Assembly: GCA_030016385.1 (NCBI GenBank)
Contig: JASEJN010000002.1
Coordinates: 52,987-116,986, forward strand
Source of the DNA: Clostridiales bacterium
GTDB lineage: Bacteria; Bacillota; Clostridia; Clostridiales; Oxobacteraceae
Direction of reading: 5' to 3'
DNA length: 64,000 nt
This document shows positions 50,149-58,604 of the stretch, piece by piece. Under the pieces are notes generated by a model, which ran no database searches, was not told the DNA's origin, and was given only the letters and a program-made list of their open reading frames with translations. Position numbers and translations under genes: made by a program. Position 1 is the first letter of the stretch, and each line of letters opens with the position of its first letter.

Positions 50149-50242
50149 GGCTGTCTCAAAATAAATTTTATATACAATATATTGGACTCCACAAATCTGA
50201 GCTACTCAATATTCTGTATTATTTCTTTATTTTGAGACAGCC
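50149..50242. repeat. Family C palindromic repeat, copy 2 (inverted)
   Basis: 94 bases, GGCTGTCTCAAAATAA at one end and TTATTTTGAGACAGCC at the other. Its reverse complement lines up with the 48948-49040 copy along its full length. It lies between the adhesin and sortase genes. Confidence 0.8.
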
Positions 50243-50267
50243 TCTACATTTATCAATTACAGTAAAA

Positions 50268-53200
50268 TTATCTGTTTTTCTTTTTGCCAAGAAGCATCAC
50301 AGCGCAAATTGATAGGCTGCTGCCGGCAAATAACCATAGCATTATAGGGATCGAATCCCCCGTCTTCGGTGCAACCTCTGTCTGCGTATTTTTAACCGAA
50401 GCTGTCGGAGTTGTTTCACCATGGGTATCATCTTTCGGCAAGTATTTATCGTCCATATTGTTAACAAACGTATACTTCAACACAACTCCGTCCGATACGA
50501 TATCCGCTTTTATCACTTTATCGCTCTTCATATACATATAAGGAGCCTCGAGCTCGGCAATAGTGTAATGACCATAGGCAATATCCGTAAATCTTGCTTT
50601 GCCATTACCGTCACTTACCGCCTGGGCAATTAAACTACCCTTTTCATTATACAAACCGAATCTTGCATTTTTCAACGGTTCCCCATTGGTATTGGTTTTT
50701 AGTATTTCTATGTTGCCATGTATTTTCATATATGGAGGTATCAACCTGTCGGCAAATGTGCCGAGATCAAATGTCTTCCCATTTTCGTTCACATAGGCCG
50801 TCAGTGTTTTATCGGACAACAAGTATCCTGCCGGAGCCGCTGTTTCCCTTATCACATACTTTCCATAAGGTATATCACTGAATAAAGCTATGCCGTCCTC
50901 TCCTGTAACAGCTTTAGCAATCGGTATGCTAAACTCCGCATCGCCAGTGGAATAAAGGGTAAAGGCAGCACCTTCCAAGGGTTTTTCTCCACTCTCATCG
51001 ATCTTTGTAATCTTTATATTCCCCTTGACAATCTCATTAGATATAGATGCTGGAGATGCCGTTACAATTTCGCCATCTTTCCTTACGGAAGCAGTAAGCA
51101 TAGCATCCGTTGACAAATATCCTTCAGGTGGATTTGTTTCCCGTATAGTATAATCGCCGTAAGATACATGCTTGAACAGCACTTCCCCATCCTGCGCACT
51201 TACTGCAGTTGCCACGCTGTTTCCATCGCCATCATACAGAGTAAATTTAGCTCCTGCCAGAGGATTTGAGTTTGTCCCTGTCTTACTGAAGCGTATGCTC
51301 CCATAAATCCTTGCATCTTCGTATTCATAGCTTATATCCTTTACAACATCTGCGCCCGATATTGTAAAAGTATAATCTTTTTTGCTGATGCTGTAGCCTG
51401 TGGGTGCAACTGTTTCCTTTACAGTATAAGGCACGTCAAACCTTAGCATGTCAAAGAGCACCGACCCGTCTTTGCCAGTAGTCCCCTTCTGAACTACATT
51501 GCCGTATTTGTCTATCAGCTCAAATTCTGCGCCTTCCAGTTTTTTTATACTGTTCTCAGCATCCACCTTATACACTGTAATACTGCCGACTTCACCGCTC
51601 CCGGTACTGCCGGAGCCGGACCAGTTAACCGCCATTGGCTGTGAAGTACCCCTTTCAAGTGAACCCGTACCGTTAAATGTCGCCTCGTTTGTAAATGGCG
51701 ATTTGCTTTTATCCGTTACGTTAGTCCGGAATGTAAGCCTGTATCCGCCGGAAGCAGGAGACGGCAGTTTAAAAGTAAACATGCGAGAATCCATATCATA
51801 CTGGACGTTTTCCGCTGTGAGTTCAATCTTTTCACCGACAACCATATTACCGTCCTTATCGATGCTCTGGTGATAGAGTGTAACTGAAGCTGTATCCAAC
51901 GCAAGCCCTTCCTGCAGTTGATCGGTGACGGCAGCGTCAGTCAAGGGAATTCCGTTGGAATTTATGTTGACTGTCCAGTCTATATATGTTTTACCCGATG
52001 TGTACGAGCCCTCTTTGCTTATCACAGTATTATTTACCTTTTGCGATCCAGTGCTCACCACTCCGCCTTTTACAAGATCATGAGTGAGTGAGGCCTTATT
52101 TTCAATCTCCTTATTGCCGTTTGTCTTGAAAATGCTCAAGTCGGTAATTTTGGTCTTGAATGTAATGGTATAGGTTTTGTCGATTGTATCCGGAAAAGTG
52201 TATTTAAGAACGCCTGTTTTATCCGGGTCTTTGACATCCGCCGGATCATAGGAAAATGCATCAGTATCGGCACCGTTATCTATAGCAGCAGAGCCTTCGA
52301 CATATTCCATGCCCCCGGGAATGTTATCCGTGAAAACCGCATGATTTAGAGACATTTTATTGTTGTTGACAACAACTTTCCAGGTTATTTCCCTCGTCTT
52401 GTAATCGTAACCTGTACCTGTCTTTCTTATAACTTCACTGTTTACATTCCGGCTACCCTCGAAACTTGAATCTTCAATATTGTCTCCCGTGATACTGGCT
52501 GTATTCTTGTATGTTTTTTGGCTATTTCCTGCAAAAACAGCAGGATCAGTTACTTTGGTCCTAAATTCGATGGTATAGGTATCGCTTATTGTTTTCCCGA
52601 ATGTATATATCAGAGTCCCTGTTTTTTCAGTATCGCCTTCTGAAGCCTTGGTATATGCGAATCCATTTAGATCCGCACCATTATTGATGGTAGCCGATCC
52701 TTCCACATATTCCTGCCCGATATTAATAAGATCCGTTATGACTGGATTCTCGATGGATACCTTATTTTTATTGACCGTAACCTTCCATGTGATCTCGCCA
52801 GTCGCCGCGTTATAATCGGCACCCTCTTTTTTGACTATGCTCGTAGGCACTCCGACATCCCAGCTGTCTGTAGCGCTGCCTGGCACACCATCACCGGCCA
52901 ATTTGGCTTTATTTGTATAACTTCTTTGCGTATTGGATAAAAAAGCTCCATTCTCAACGTCTGTTGAAAAACTAATTATATGTTTTTCAGAGATCCCACC
53001 TAAGTTGAATGTTATATACGGACGCCTGTATGTAAAATTTGACGACAATTTACCGTCAATCTTGACCGAACCACCATCCAGTGTTAATCCATCCGGCAGC
53101 GTATCTGTAACGACAGCATTTTTTATACTGACTCCATTTTGGTTGACCGTAATCGCCCAGTCTATTTGTTTGCTTTCAGGATTATATCCACCTGTTTTTG

Positions 53201-54128
53201 AAATGAAATCCACGGGTACATTTACCACTGCTTCATTTGATACCGTAGAAGTGCCGTCATGATTCAATATCGCTTTATTTTTCTCTATGATAACGGTATC
53301 ATCAGCGGTAAACTGCGAGTCTTTCACAGTAGTTCCGAACGTTAATATCTGCTTGTCCTCAATAATATCAGGAAAATTGTATATCAGTTCACCGGAATTG
53401 TATGTATAATCTCCTGTCGATGCATCTTTCCCGTTAATAGTTACAGAACCTGGCACAAACTCCAGTCCATCCGATATTTTATCCACGACCTGCGCACCTT
53501 TTACGGTTACATTTTCAGGATTAACCGTCAGTATCCATGTAATTTCATTCGTTTCCTTTTTATATGAGCCTGATTTTGCAATTGAAACAGGCAGCGGTGC
53601 AGGTTGATCGAAGTCTACACTAATCTCTACAGGATCGGTTGTACCGCCAACTTCGAATTTAATGACGGCCGGATCATCATCTCCGATTTTATCTTTATCA
53701 AATCCCAGTTCAAACCAGAAGGAACCCTGCACATTTGAGTGCGTTTCAGCATAATCCGTAAATGTAATCGTTATATTGCCGTTTGTATCCAATGTTCCTC
53801 TGCCGATCAAATTACTGCTCTGATCACGCAGATCAAAATCACCGCCGGCTTCGATTTTGATCTGTTCCGGAATCCTCAGTGTAAATGTATCGTCTTTCTT
53901 TACATCGCCGCTATTGGGAATATCATACGTATAGGTAAGACGCAGGTCGGAATCTTTCGGAATATTATCTCCAAAAGGTTTCCCATCCCTGTCTGTCAGC
54001 TTCACATCCGTAATGAAATTGTAAGTACTAGTCAAATCTCTTGCGTATGCTACAATTCCGCCCCTTAATGAAACAATCTGAACTATAATCAGCAATAGTG
54101 CAATAAACACTTTGTAAAACTTTCGCAT
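50268..54128 (-). CDS. Large cell-wall adhesin with Cna-type domains
   Basis: 1286 residues. A signal peptide (1-29) is followed by a domain at 31-180 resembling MSCRAMM N-domains (TYTYDIPN, FTLRIPEQIKIE). Five repeats of about 120-135 residues then span about 183-850; each has a W-x-V-x-V-N core and a TD-x-x-P-x-G turn, as in collagen-binding or related isopeptide domains. Four CnaB-type domains at about 850-1245 follow, each with K near the start and E in an E(T/A)xAPxGY or ET-N-PPEGY loop, suggesting internal isopeptide bonds. The anchor is APKTG at 1253-1257, a membrane helix and KKKNR. Likely substrate of the sortase next door. Confidence 0.92.
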   Translation of the reverse strand: MRKFYKVFIALLLIIVQIVSLRGGIVAYARDLTSTYNFITDVKLTDRDGKPFGDNIPKDSDLRLTYTYDIPNSGDVKKDDTFTLRIPEQIKIEAGGDFDLRDQSSNLIGRGTLDTNGNITITFTDYAETHSNVQGSFWFELGFDKDKIGDDDPAVIKFEVGGTTDPVEISVDFDQPAPLPVSIAKSGSYKKETNEITWILTVNPENVTVKGAQVVDKISDGLEFVPGSVTINGKDASTGDYTYNSGELIYNFPDIIEDKQILTFGTTVKDSQFTADDTVIIEKNKAILNHDGTSTVSNEAVVNVPVDFISKTGGYNPESKQIDWAITVNQNGVSIKNAVVTDTLPDGLTLDGGSVKIDGKLSSNFTYRRPYITFNLGGISEKHIISFSTDVENGAFLSNTQRSYTNKAKLAGDGVPGSATDSWDVGVPTSIVKKEGADYNAATGEITWKVTVNKNKVSIENPVITDLINIGQEYVEGSATINNGADLNGFAYTKASEGDTEKTGTLIYTFGKTISDTYTIEFRTKVTDPAVFAGNSQKTYKNTASITGDNIEDSSFEGSRNVNSEVIRKTGTGYDYKTREITWKVVVNNNKMSLNHAVFTDNIPGGMEYVEGSAAIDNGADTDAFSYDPADVKDPDKTGVLKYTFPDTIDKTYTITFKTKITDLSIFKTNGNKEIENKASLTHDLVKGGVVSTGSQKVNNTVISKEGSYTSGKTYIDWTVNINSNGIPLTDAAVTDQLQEGLALDTASVTLYHQSIDKDGNMVVGEKIELTAENVQYDMDSRMFTFKLPSPASGGYRLTFRTNVTDKSKSPFTNEATFNGTGSLERGTSQPMAVNWSGSGSTGSGEVGSITVYKVDAENSIKKLEGAEFELIDKYGNVVQKGTTGKDGSVLFDMLRFDVPYTVKETVAPTGYSISKKDYTFTISGADVVKDISYEYEDARIYGSIRFSKTGTNSNPLAGAKFTLYDGDGNSVATAVSAQDGEVLFKHVSYGDYTIRETNPPEGYLSTDAMLTASVRKDGEIVTASPASISNEIVKGNIKITKIDESGEKPLEGAAFTLYSTGDAEFSIPIAKAVTGEDGIALFSDIPYGKYVIRETAAPAGYLLSDKTLTAYVNENGKTFDLGTFADRLIPPYMKIHGNIEILKTNTNGEPLKNARFGLYNEKGSLIAQAVSDGNGKARFTDIAYGHYTIAELEAPYMYMKSDKVIKADIVSDGVVLKYTFVNNMDDKYLPKDDTHGETTPTASVKNTQTEVAPKTGDSIPIMLWLFAGSSLSICAVMLLGKKKNR

Positions 54129-54184
54129 TTATATCATCCCCTTTTTGCGATTAATAATATAAGCTGATTTTATTCTTCCCGCAG

Positions 54185-54214
54185 TTTATAAGAAGTTATA
54201 TTATGATATCACAA
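54185..54214 (-). promoter_or_regulatory. Putative promoter of the adhesin gene
   Basis: TTGTGA at 54209-54214, 18-base spacer, TATAAA at 54185-54190, about 60 bases before the ATG. A perfect palindrome TGATATCA (54204-54211) overlaps the -35 and could be an operator. It lies within the possible peptide gene. Confidence 0.5.
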
Positions 54215-54258
54215 CAGGGTAAAAGGCGACATAGAACAATTGTTACCTGATGCGTCAT
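54196..54258 (-). CDS. Possible short hydrophobic signalling peptide
   Basis: A 20-codon frame, MTHQVTIVLCRLLPCCDIII, starts 18 bases after the stop of the Rgg-like gene on the same strand. The DIII end resembles the DI(I/L)I ends of streptococcal SHP peptides that activate Rgg proteins. There are points against it: only a weak GGAAGCGG ribosome site, no typical basic N-terminus, and it overlaps a candidate promoter. A frame this short can arise by chance. Confidence 0.25.
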   Translation of the reverse strand: MTHQVTIVLCRLLPCCDIII

Positions 54259-54276
54259 AAAACCGCTTCCCGACTG

Positions 54277-55209
54277 TTAACCTATGTTATATTTTTCTCT
54301 GAATTCACGAATTACTCCGCGGTTTATCCTTCTGTCATTCATCATGGCATCAAACACGTCCTGTGTGGACATGTAATATACATCCATCGGCCTATTATCG
54401 ATCAGTACTGAATAAATTCCCTTTTTGAACCATTCAATGGCCTCGTCATATGATCCTTTTTTGTAATTAGCAAAAGACAAATAAAAATAAGTATAGCAAA
54501 TCCGTTCATATGAATTTATTTCATGTTGATAATGAAACAATTCACTTCCTTCTCGGATTACATCATCAAATTCACCGGAAAGGTAATGCATGCTTATAGA
54601 GCTAATTCTAACAGTAATTATAATCTGCTCATATTTATCGATCTTATTCTTATTGCACACTATTTTATATGCAGATGACACGGCTTTTTTAGCATTTGGC
54701 AGGGAACCTGTCAGCATGCAGCATATCGATAATAATATATATATTTTTGCCACCCTTATGTCCATGGAATATTTCAGTTCAATATTGCTTATCACATCAT
54801 TAAGATTCCTCATTGCTTCATAATATTTATGTTGAATAAAAATCATATATGAAAGCCTATTTATTTCGATTTCATAAATCCAAGGTTTCCGATGAAAATC
54901 CGGTAAATTTACGGCTGTATCTGTTTCTTTTTTTAGAGCGACAAAATCGCTTTTTCGGGAATACATATTAAAACGTTTTATGTATTCCCGTACGGCTATA
55001 GGATTAATACAATCAAGATACTGGTAGTAGTCAAATAAATCCACGCCCATTCTATCGCCAAGCATTCCGACCATATATGCCGACGGCGTGCGTTCACCCT
55101 TTTCGATCAGATAAACATATTTTTCCGAGCAAATATTCTCTGATAAAGTTTTTCGGCTCATTTTCAGCATGCAACGATATTTTTTAATAATATTACCGAC
55201 ATAATTCAT
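54277..55209 (-). CDS. Rgg/PlcR-like helix-turn-helix regulator with TPR domain
   Basis: 310 residues from the ATG at 55209 (GAAGGTG upstream). An XRE-type HTH covers about 1-60 (GNIIKKYRCMLKMSRKTLSENICSEKYVYLIEKGERTPS, in part). The remainder is helical TPR-like repeats (AKIYILLSICCMLTGSLPNAKKAV; ICYTYFYLSFANYKKGSYDEAIEWFKKG, in part), the layout of Rgg, PlcR and AimR-type peptide receptors. It stands immediately upstream of the adhesin gene on the same strand, so it is its likely regulator; that is inference. Confidence 0.82.
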   Translation of the reverse strand: MNYVGNIIKKYRCMLKMSRKTLSENICSEKYVYLIEKGERTPSAYMVGMLGDRMGVDLFDYYQYLDCINPIAVREYIKRFNMYSRKSDFVALKKETDTAVNLPDFHRKPWIYEIEINRLSYMIFIQHKYYEAMRNLNDVISNIELKYSMDIRVAKIYILLSICCMLTGSLPNAKKAVSSAYKIVCNKNKIDKYEQIIITVRISSISMHYLSGEFDDVIREGSELFHYQHEINSYERICYTYFYLSFANYKKGSYDEAIEWFKKGIYSVLIDNRPMDVYYMSTQDVFDAMMNDRRINRGVIREFREKYNIG

Positions 55210-55260
55210 TTTCACACCTTCTACCATCATGATAAATATATTATAAGTCCTACCACAATT

Positions 55261-55313
55261 AAAAAAATAGCATGTGGTCATTTTAAAATTGAAATGGACC
55301 ACATGCTATTTTT
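55261..55313 (-). terminator. Terminator of the EF-G-like gene
   Basis: AAAAATAGCATGTGGTC pairs with GACCACATGCTATTTTT around a 17-base loop, and the minus strand continues with T-rich sequence. It starts at the stop codon of the EF-G-like gene. Confidence 0.9.
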
Positions 55314-57398
55314 CTATTGACCTTCTCCGGTCTTATTCTTTGATTTCTCTTCAATTATCTTCTCGCTGATATTTTCGGGAACTTCCTCATACCTTTCAAA
55401 CCGCTCCGTAAATGAACCTCTCGCCTGTGTTATCGATCTTAAATCCGTCGCGTACTTGAAAATTTCCGCCTGCGGAACTTCCGCTATCACAACCTGCTCG
55501 CCATCTTTTGGCTCAACTCCGAGTACCCTTCCCCTTCTCTTGTTTAAATCTCCAATTATATCGCCCATATATTCATCAGGAACAGCAACTTCTATATGCA
55601 TAACCGGTTCAAGTATAACGGGGTCTGCAGACAGCATGCCCTTTTTAAACGCAAGGGATGCGGCTATTTTGAATGCCATTTCAGACGAATCCACGGGATG
55701 GAAAGAGCCATAATGCAACGTTGCTTTCAAGCCTAATACAGGATATCCGGCAAGCACCCCATGCTGTATGCATTCTCTTAACCCTTTTTCAACAGCCGGA
55801 ATGTATTGTCTCGGTACGACTCCTCCTACTATCTCATCTACAAATTGAAAATCCATACCATCGGGATTTGGTTCAAATTTTATATAAACATCACCATACT
55901 GGCCATGACCGCCCGATTGCTTCTTATGTTTCCCCTGAACATCCGATACCTTCCTTATTGTCTCCCTGTAAGCCACCTTGGGGGTATCAAGCGTGACTTC
56001 AACGCCAAACTTATTTTGCAGTTTCTTCGCTATAACATCAAGGTGAACCTCTCCGACACCTGAAATTATGGTCTCTGCATTTTCAACATCCCTTGAGACA
56101 CTGAATGTCGGATCCTCATCTGATAATTTTGAAAGGCCGGAGGATATCTTATCCTCGTCTCCTTTTGACTTTGGATTTACAGACATTGATATGCATGGCT
56201 TGGGAAAATCTATTTTAGAATACTTAACAGGATTTGCCGCATCGCATAACGTATCACCCGTTTTAGTTATCAAGAGCTTTGAGACAGCGCCTATATCTCC
56301 TGTGCAAATCCTCGTTACAGGGATCTGGGTCTTCCCCCTTAAAACATAAAGTGTGCCGACTTTTTCATTTTTGCCTTGATTTGAGTTATAAACAATCGAA
56401 TCAGATTTTATTGAACCTGAGATAACCCTGAACAGCGAGAGCTTTCCGACATATGGGTCAGCAATAGTTTTAAATACAAATGCCGATAAGGGGGCCGATT
56501 GATCGGCTTTTATTTTTTCGCTGCTTCCGGTTTTTCCGTTTATCCCTTCAGGTGCCTCAACATCGGCAGGAGACGGCATATAATCGACTATCGCATCAAG
56601 CAATGTTGTAACCCCTTTATTTGTTAAAGCTGAACCGCAAAATACAGGTACTATTTCATTGTTTTTAATCCCATTCTTCAATCCCGATATCATATCTTCG
56701 TCCGACAGCTCTCCATCTTCCAGATATTTATCAAGAAGTTTTTCATCATTCTCAGCGACTGCTTCCATTATAGCCGACTTATATTCATTCACCTTTTCCT
56801 TTAAATTTTCCGGAACATCGCTTTCAGAAACTGCATTTCCATCAAATAATTCGCTTTTCATTTTAATAATATCAACAATACCCTTAAAATCCGCCTCTTT
56901 GCCTATCGGAATCTGCAACGGAACAACGGATATACCAAAATTTTCTTTTAAACTGTTTAATACCTTATCGAAATTGGCATTTTCTCTATCAACTTTATTG
57001 ATAAAAAACGCTCTCGGAAGAGTGGATTCCCTGCAAAAATTCCACATCTTTTCAGTGCCAACCTGTATGCCTGAGACGGCACATATCATGATGATAGCTG
57101 AATCTGCAGACCTTAATCCTTCTTTTACTTCTCCCACAAAATCGAAATATCCCGGGGTGTCTATAATATTTATCTTACTGTCCCTCCAATTACATGGAGC
57201 AATAGCCGTACTTATAGATATCTGTCTTTTTTTCTCTTCAGGATCATAATCGCATATAGTTGTGCCTTCTTCTACTCTGCCCATCCTATCTATCTCTTTA
57301 CAGTCATAAAGAATAGCTTCTGATAAAGTAGTTTTCCCGACACCACCATGTCCAATAAGACATACATTTCTTAATTGACCTGTTTGATATTCTTTCAT
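55314..57398 (-). CDS. EF-G-like GTPase (second EF-G paralogue)
   Basis: 694 residues with the full EF-G domain plan. G1 is GHGGVGKT at 16-23 and G4 is NKVD, but G3 is DTPGYF at 80-85: the catalytic histidine of the DTPGH motif is replaced by Tyr84, whereas the canonical EF-G in this window keeps it. The switch and domain IV (HGQYGDV) regions are recognisable. This subfamily (EF-G-like, sometimes EF-G2) is widespread in Firmicutes and Actinobacteria; in mycobacteria a member lacks ribosome-stimulated GTPase. Its job here is unknown. Terminator directly after; no clear promoter found in 57399-57672. Confidence 0.9.
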   Translation of the reverse strand: MKEYQTGQLRNVCLIGHGGVGKTTLSEAILYDCKEIDRMGRVEEGTTICDYDPEEKKRQISISTAIAPCNWRDSKINIIDTPGYFDFVGEVKEGLRSADSAIIMICAVSGIQVGTEKMWNFCRESTLPRAFFINKVDRENANFDKVLNSLKENFGISVVPLQIPIGKEADFKGIVDIIKMKSELFDGNAVSESDVPENLKEKVNEYKSAIMEAVAENDEKLLDKYLEDGELSDEDMISGLKNGIKNNEIVPVFCGSALTNKGVTTLLDAIVDYMPSPADVEAPEGINGKTGSSEKIKADQSAPLSAFVFKTIADPYVGKLSLFRVISGSIKSDSIVYNSNQGKNEKVGTLYVLRGKTQIPVTRICTGDIGAVSKLLITKTGDTLCDAANPVKYSKIDFPKPCISMSVNPKSKGDEDKISSGLSKLSDEDPTFSVSRDVENAETIISGVGEVHLDVIAKKLQNKFGVEVTLDTPKVAYRETIRKVSDVQGKHKKQSGGHGQYGDVYIKFEPNPDGMDFQFVDEIVGGVVPRQYIPAVEKGLRECIQHGVLAGYPVLGLKATLHYGSFHPVDSSEMAFKIAASLAFKKGMLSADPVILEPVMHIEVAVPDEYMGDIIGDLNKRRGRVLGVEPKDGEQVVIAEVPQAEIFKYATDLRSITQARGSFTERFERYEEVPENISEKIIEEKSKNKTGEGQ

Positions 57399-57672
57399 CA
57401 GACTTTCCCCCTCGTATTTATTTATAATAAGCTACAGGTATTATTTCCTCCTGCAAAAAGATATCAATAGATATATATTCTATTCTATTCCGATTTTTCC
57501 TTTATAATTTGTTAAAAATAATATATTATTCACAATATTTTGTCTGCATTATAATAATCTGCCGTATGCCGATTAAATTCCCCATGCAAATGAATACATT
57601 TTTTATGTTTGAAGAGTATGAGAATGTGAAACACTTACAAGCTTTATATGAAACTATCCTAAAAAGAAGTGC
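57399..57672. other. Intergenic region upstream of the EF-G-like gene
   Basis: With the terminator at 57673 this is a gap of about 310 bases. AT-rich sequence with a GGAGG-like AGGGGG before the ATG and a second GGAGG near 57447. No convincing -35/-10 pair, RNA gene or coding frame was found. Confidence 0.5.
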
Positions 57673-57707
57673 AAAAAAAGAGGGGCGGTTACTAAAGTCC
57701 TGCCCCT
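57673..57707 (-). terminator. Terminator of plsY
   Basis: AGGGGC / GCCCCT around a 15-base loop, followed on the minus strand by a T-run (plus-strand A-run at 57673-57679), just after the plsY stop. Confidence 0.85.
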
Positions 57708-57711
57708 ATCT

Positions 57712-58386
57712 TTACCCGATTATGTTTTTGCTAAAGATTTTTAAACTTTTGAACCTGTTTTCCTTGCCGAGTATCAACCTCTTTATGTTGTTCCTGTGAG
57801 AATAAAATATAAACGCAAATATGGCCACGCTGAATATTAAAAGCGATATACTTACATGTTTAACAAATACAAGCCTGAGCACGAAAAGTGTTACGGGTAA
57901 TGCGAATGCAGCTACCAGTGAACTTAGTGAAACATATCCGCTCGACAGCAATACTATAGTAAACACTCCAAAGCATATGAAAAATGCTGCAGGGAACAAT
58001 GCAATAAGCATGCCGGCAGAAGCGGCGACACCCTTTCCTCCTTTAAAATCAGCAAATACTGTATAACAGTGGCCGAGAACAGCAGCACTTCCTGCAAGTA
58101 CCTGAACAAGCATATCGAAGTTCAATGGCGTACCGAAAAAGGAGATTTTTGAAATCCAGAAGGTAGCAGCAAAACCCTTGAATACATCAATACATGCTAC
58201 GGCAAGTCCGGCTTTCCATCCAAGAACCCTGAATGTATTGGTAGCACCTGCATTGCCGCTTCCAAATTTCCTTATATCTATCCCCTTTAGGACTTTAGCA
58301 ACTATGATGCTTGTTGGGAATGAACCTGCAAGATAGCTTAAAATAAGTATACATCCAATATTAAGTATTATATTAAGTGTATACAT
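57712..58386 (-). CDS. plsY: Acyl-phosphate:glycerol-3-phosphate acyltransferase PlsY
   Basis: 224 residues, about five to six membrane helices. Motifs are SYLAGSFPTS near 20 with DIRKFGSGNAGATNTFRVLG (about 40-60), and ADFKGGKGVAAS near 110-121. It makes lysophosphatidic acid, the first step of phospholipid synthesis with PlsX. ATG at 58386 with AGAGGTG upstream is preferred over a GTG at 58395 that overlaps the site. Confidence 0.95.
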   Translation of the reverse strand: MYTLNIILNIGCILILSYLAGSFPTSIIVAKVLKGIDIRKFGSGNAGATNTFRVLGWKAGLAVACIDVFKGFAATFWISKISFFGTPLNFDMLVQVLAGSAAVLGHCYTVFADFKGGKGVAASAGMLIALFPAAFFICFGVFTIVLLSSGYVSLSSLVAAFALPVTLFVLRLVFVKHVSISLLIFSVAIFAFIFYSHRNNIKRLILGKENRFKSLKIFSKNIIG

Positions 58387-58469
58387 AAGCAACACCTCTT
58401 ATTATCTACTCTGATTTTTATTATAGCAAACATGCCGAAAAAATAAAAGCAATATAAATAATCTTCTTT

Positions 58470-58575
58470 CGATTCGTAATATGAGCTTATGTTATTTTGA
58501 ACACTCATTCGCCAGATTCAAGTTTTGTAAGTTTTAAGACCCGCAGCCTTAAGAATCTGTAAACTTGTTTAATCG
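58470..58575. repeat. Family A repeat with a family B-like tail
   Basis: GATTCGTAATATGAGCTTAT, GTTATTTTGAACACTCATTC, GCCAGATTCAAGTTTTGTAA and then CAGCCTTAAGAATCTGTAAA plus CTTGTTTAATCGC. The first part equals the 22031 copy; the tail resembles family B (61886-61926). It fills the spacer between plsY and the PHP gene. Confidence 0.75.
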
Positions 58576-58604
58576 CTTATTGTAGTGAACATAGGACGAT
58601 CAAA

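Noticed and set aside
54277..55302. Longer start of the Rgg-like regulator at 55302
   Set aside because: The extra 31 residues read through the terminator of the preceding gene and have no ribosome site; the HTH domain begins properly at 55209.
57509..57799. 96-codon plus-strand frame between the EF-G-like gene and plsY
   Set aside because: It overlaps the plsY end and terminator, has no ribosome site and its residues show no family pattern.
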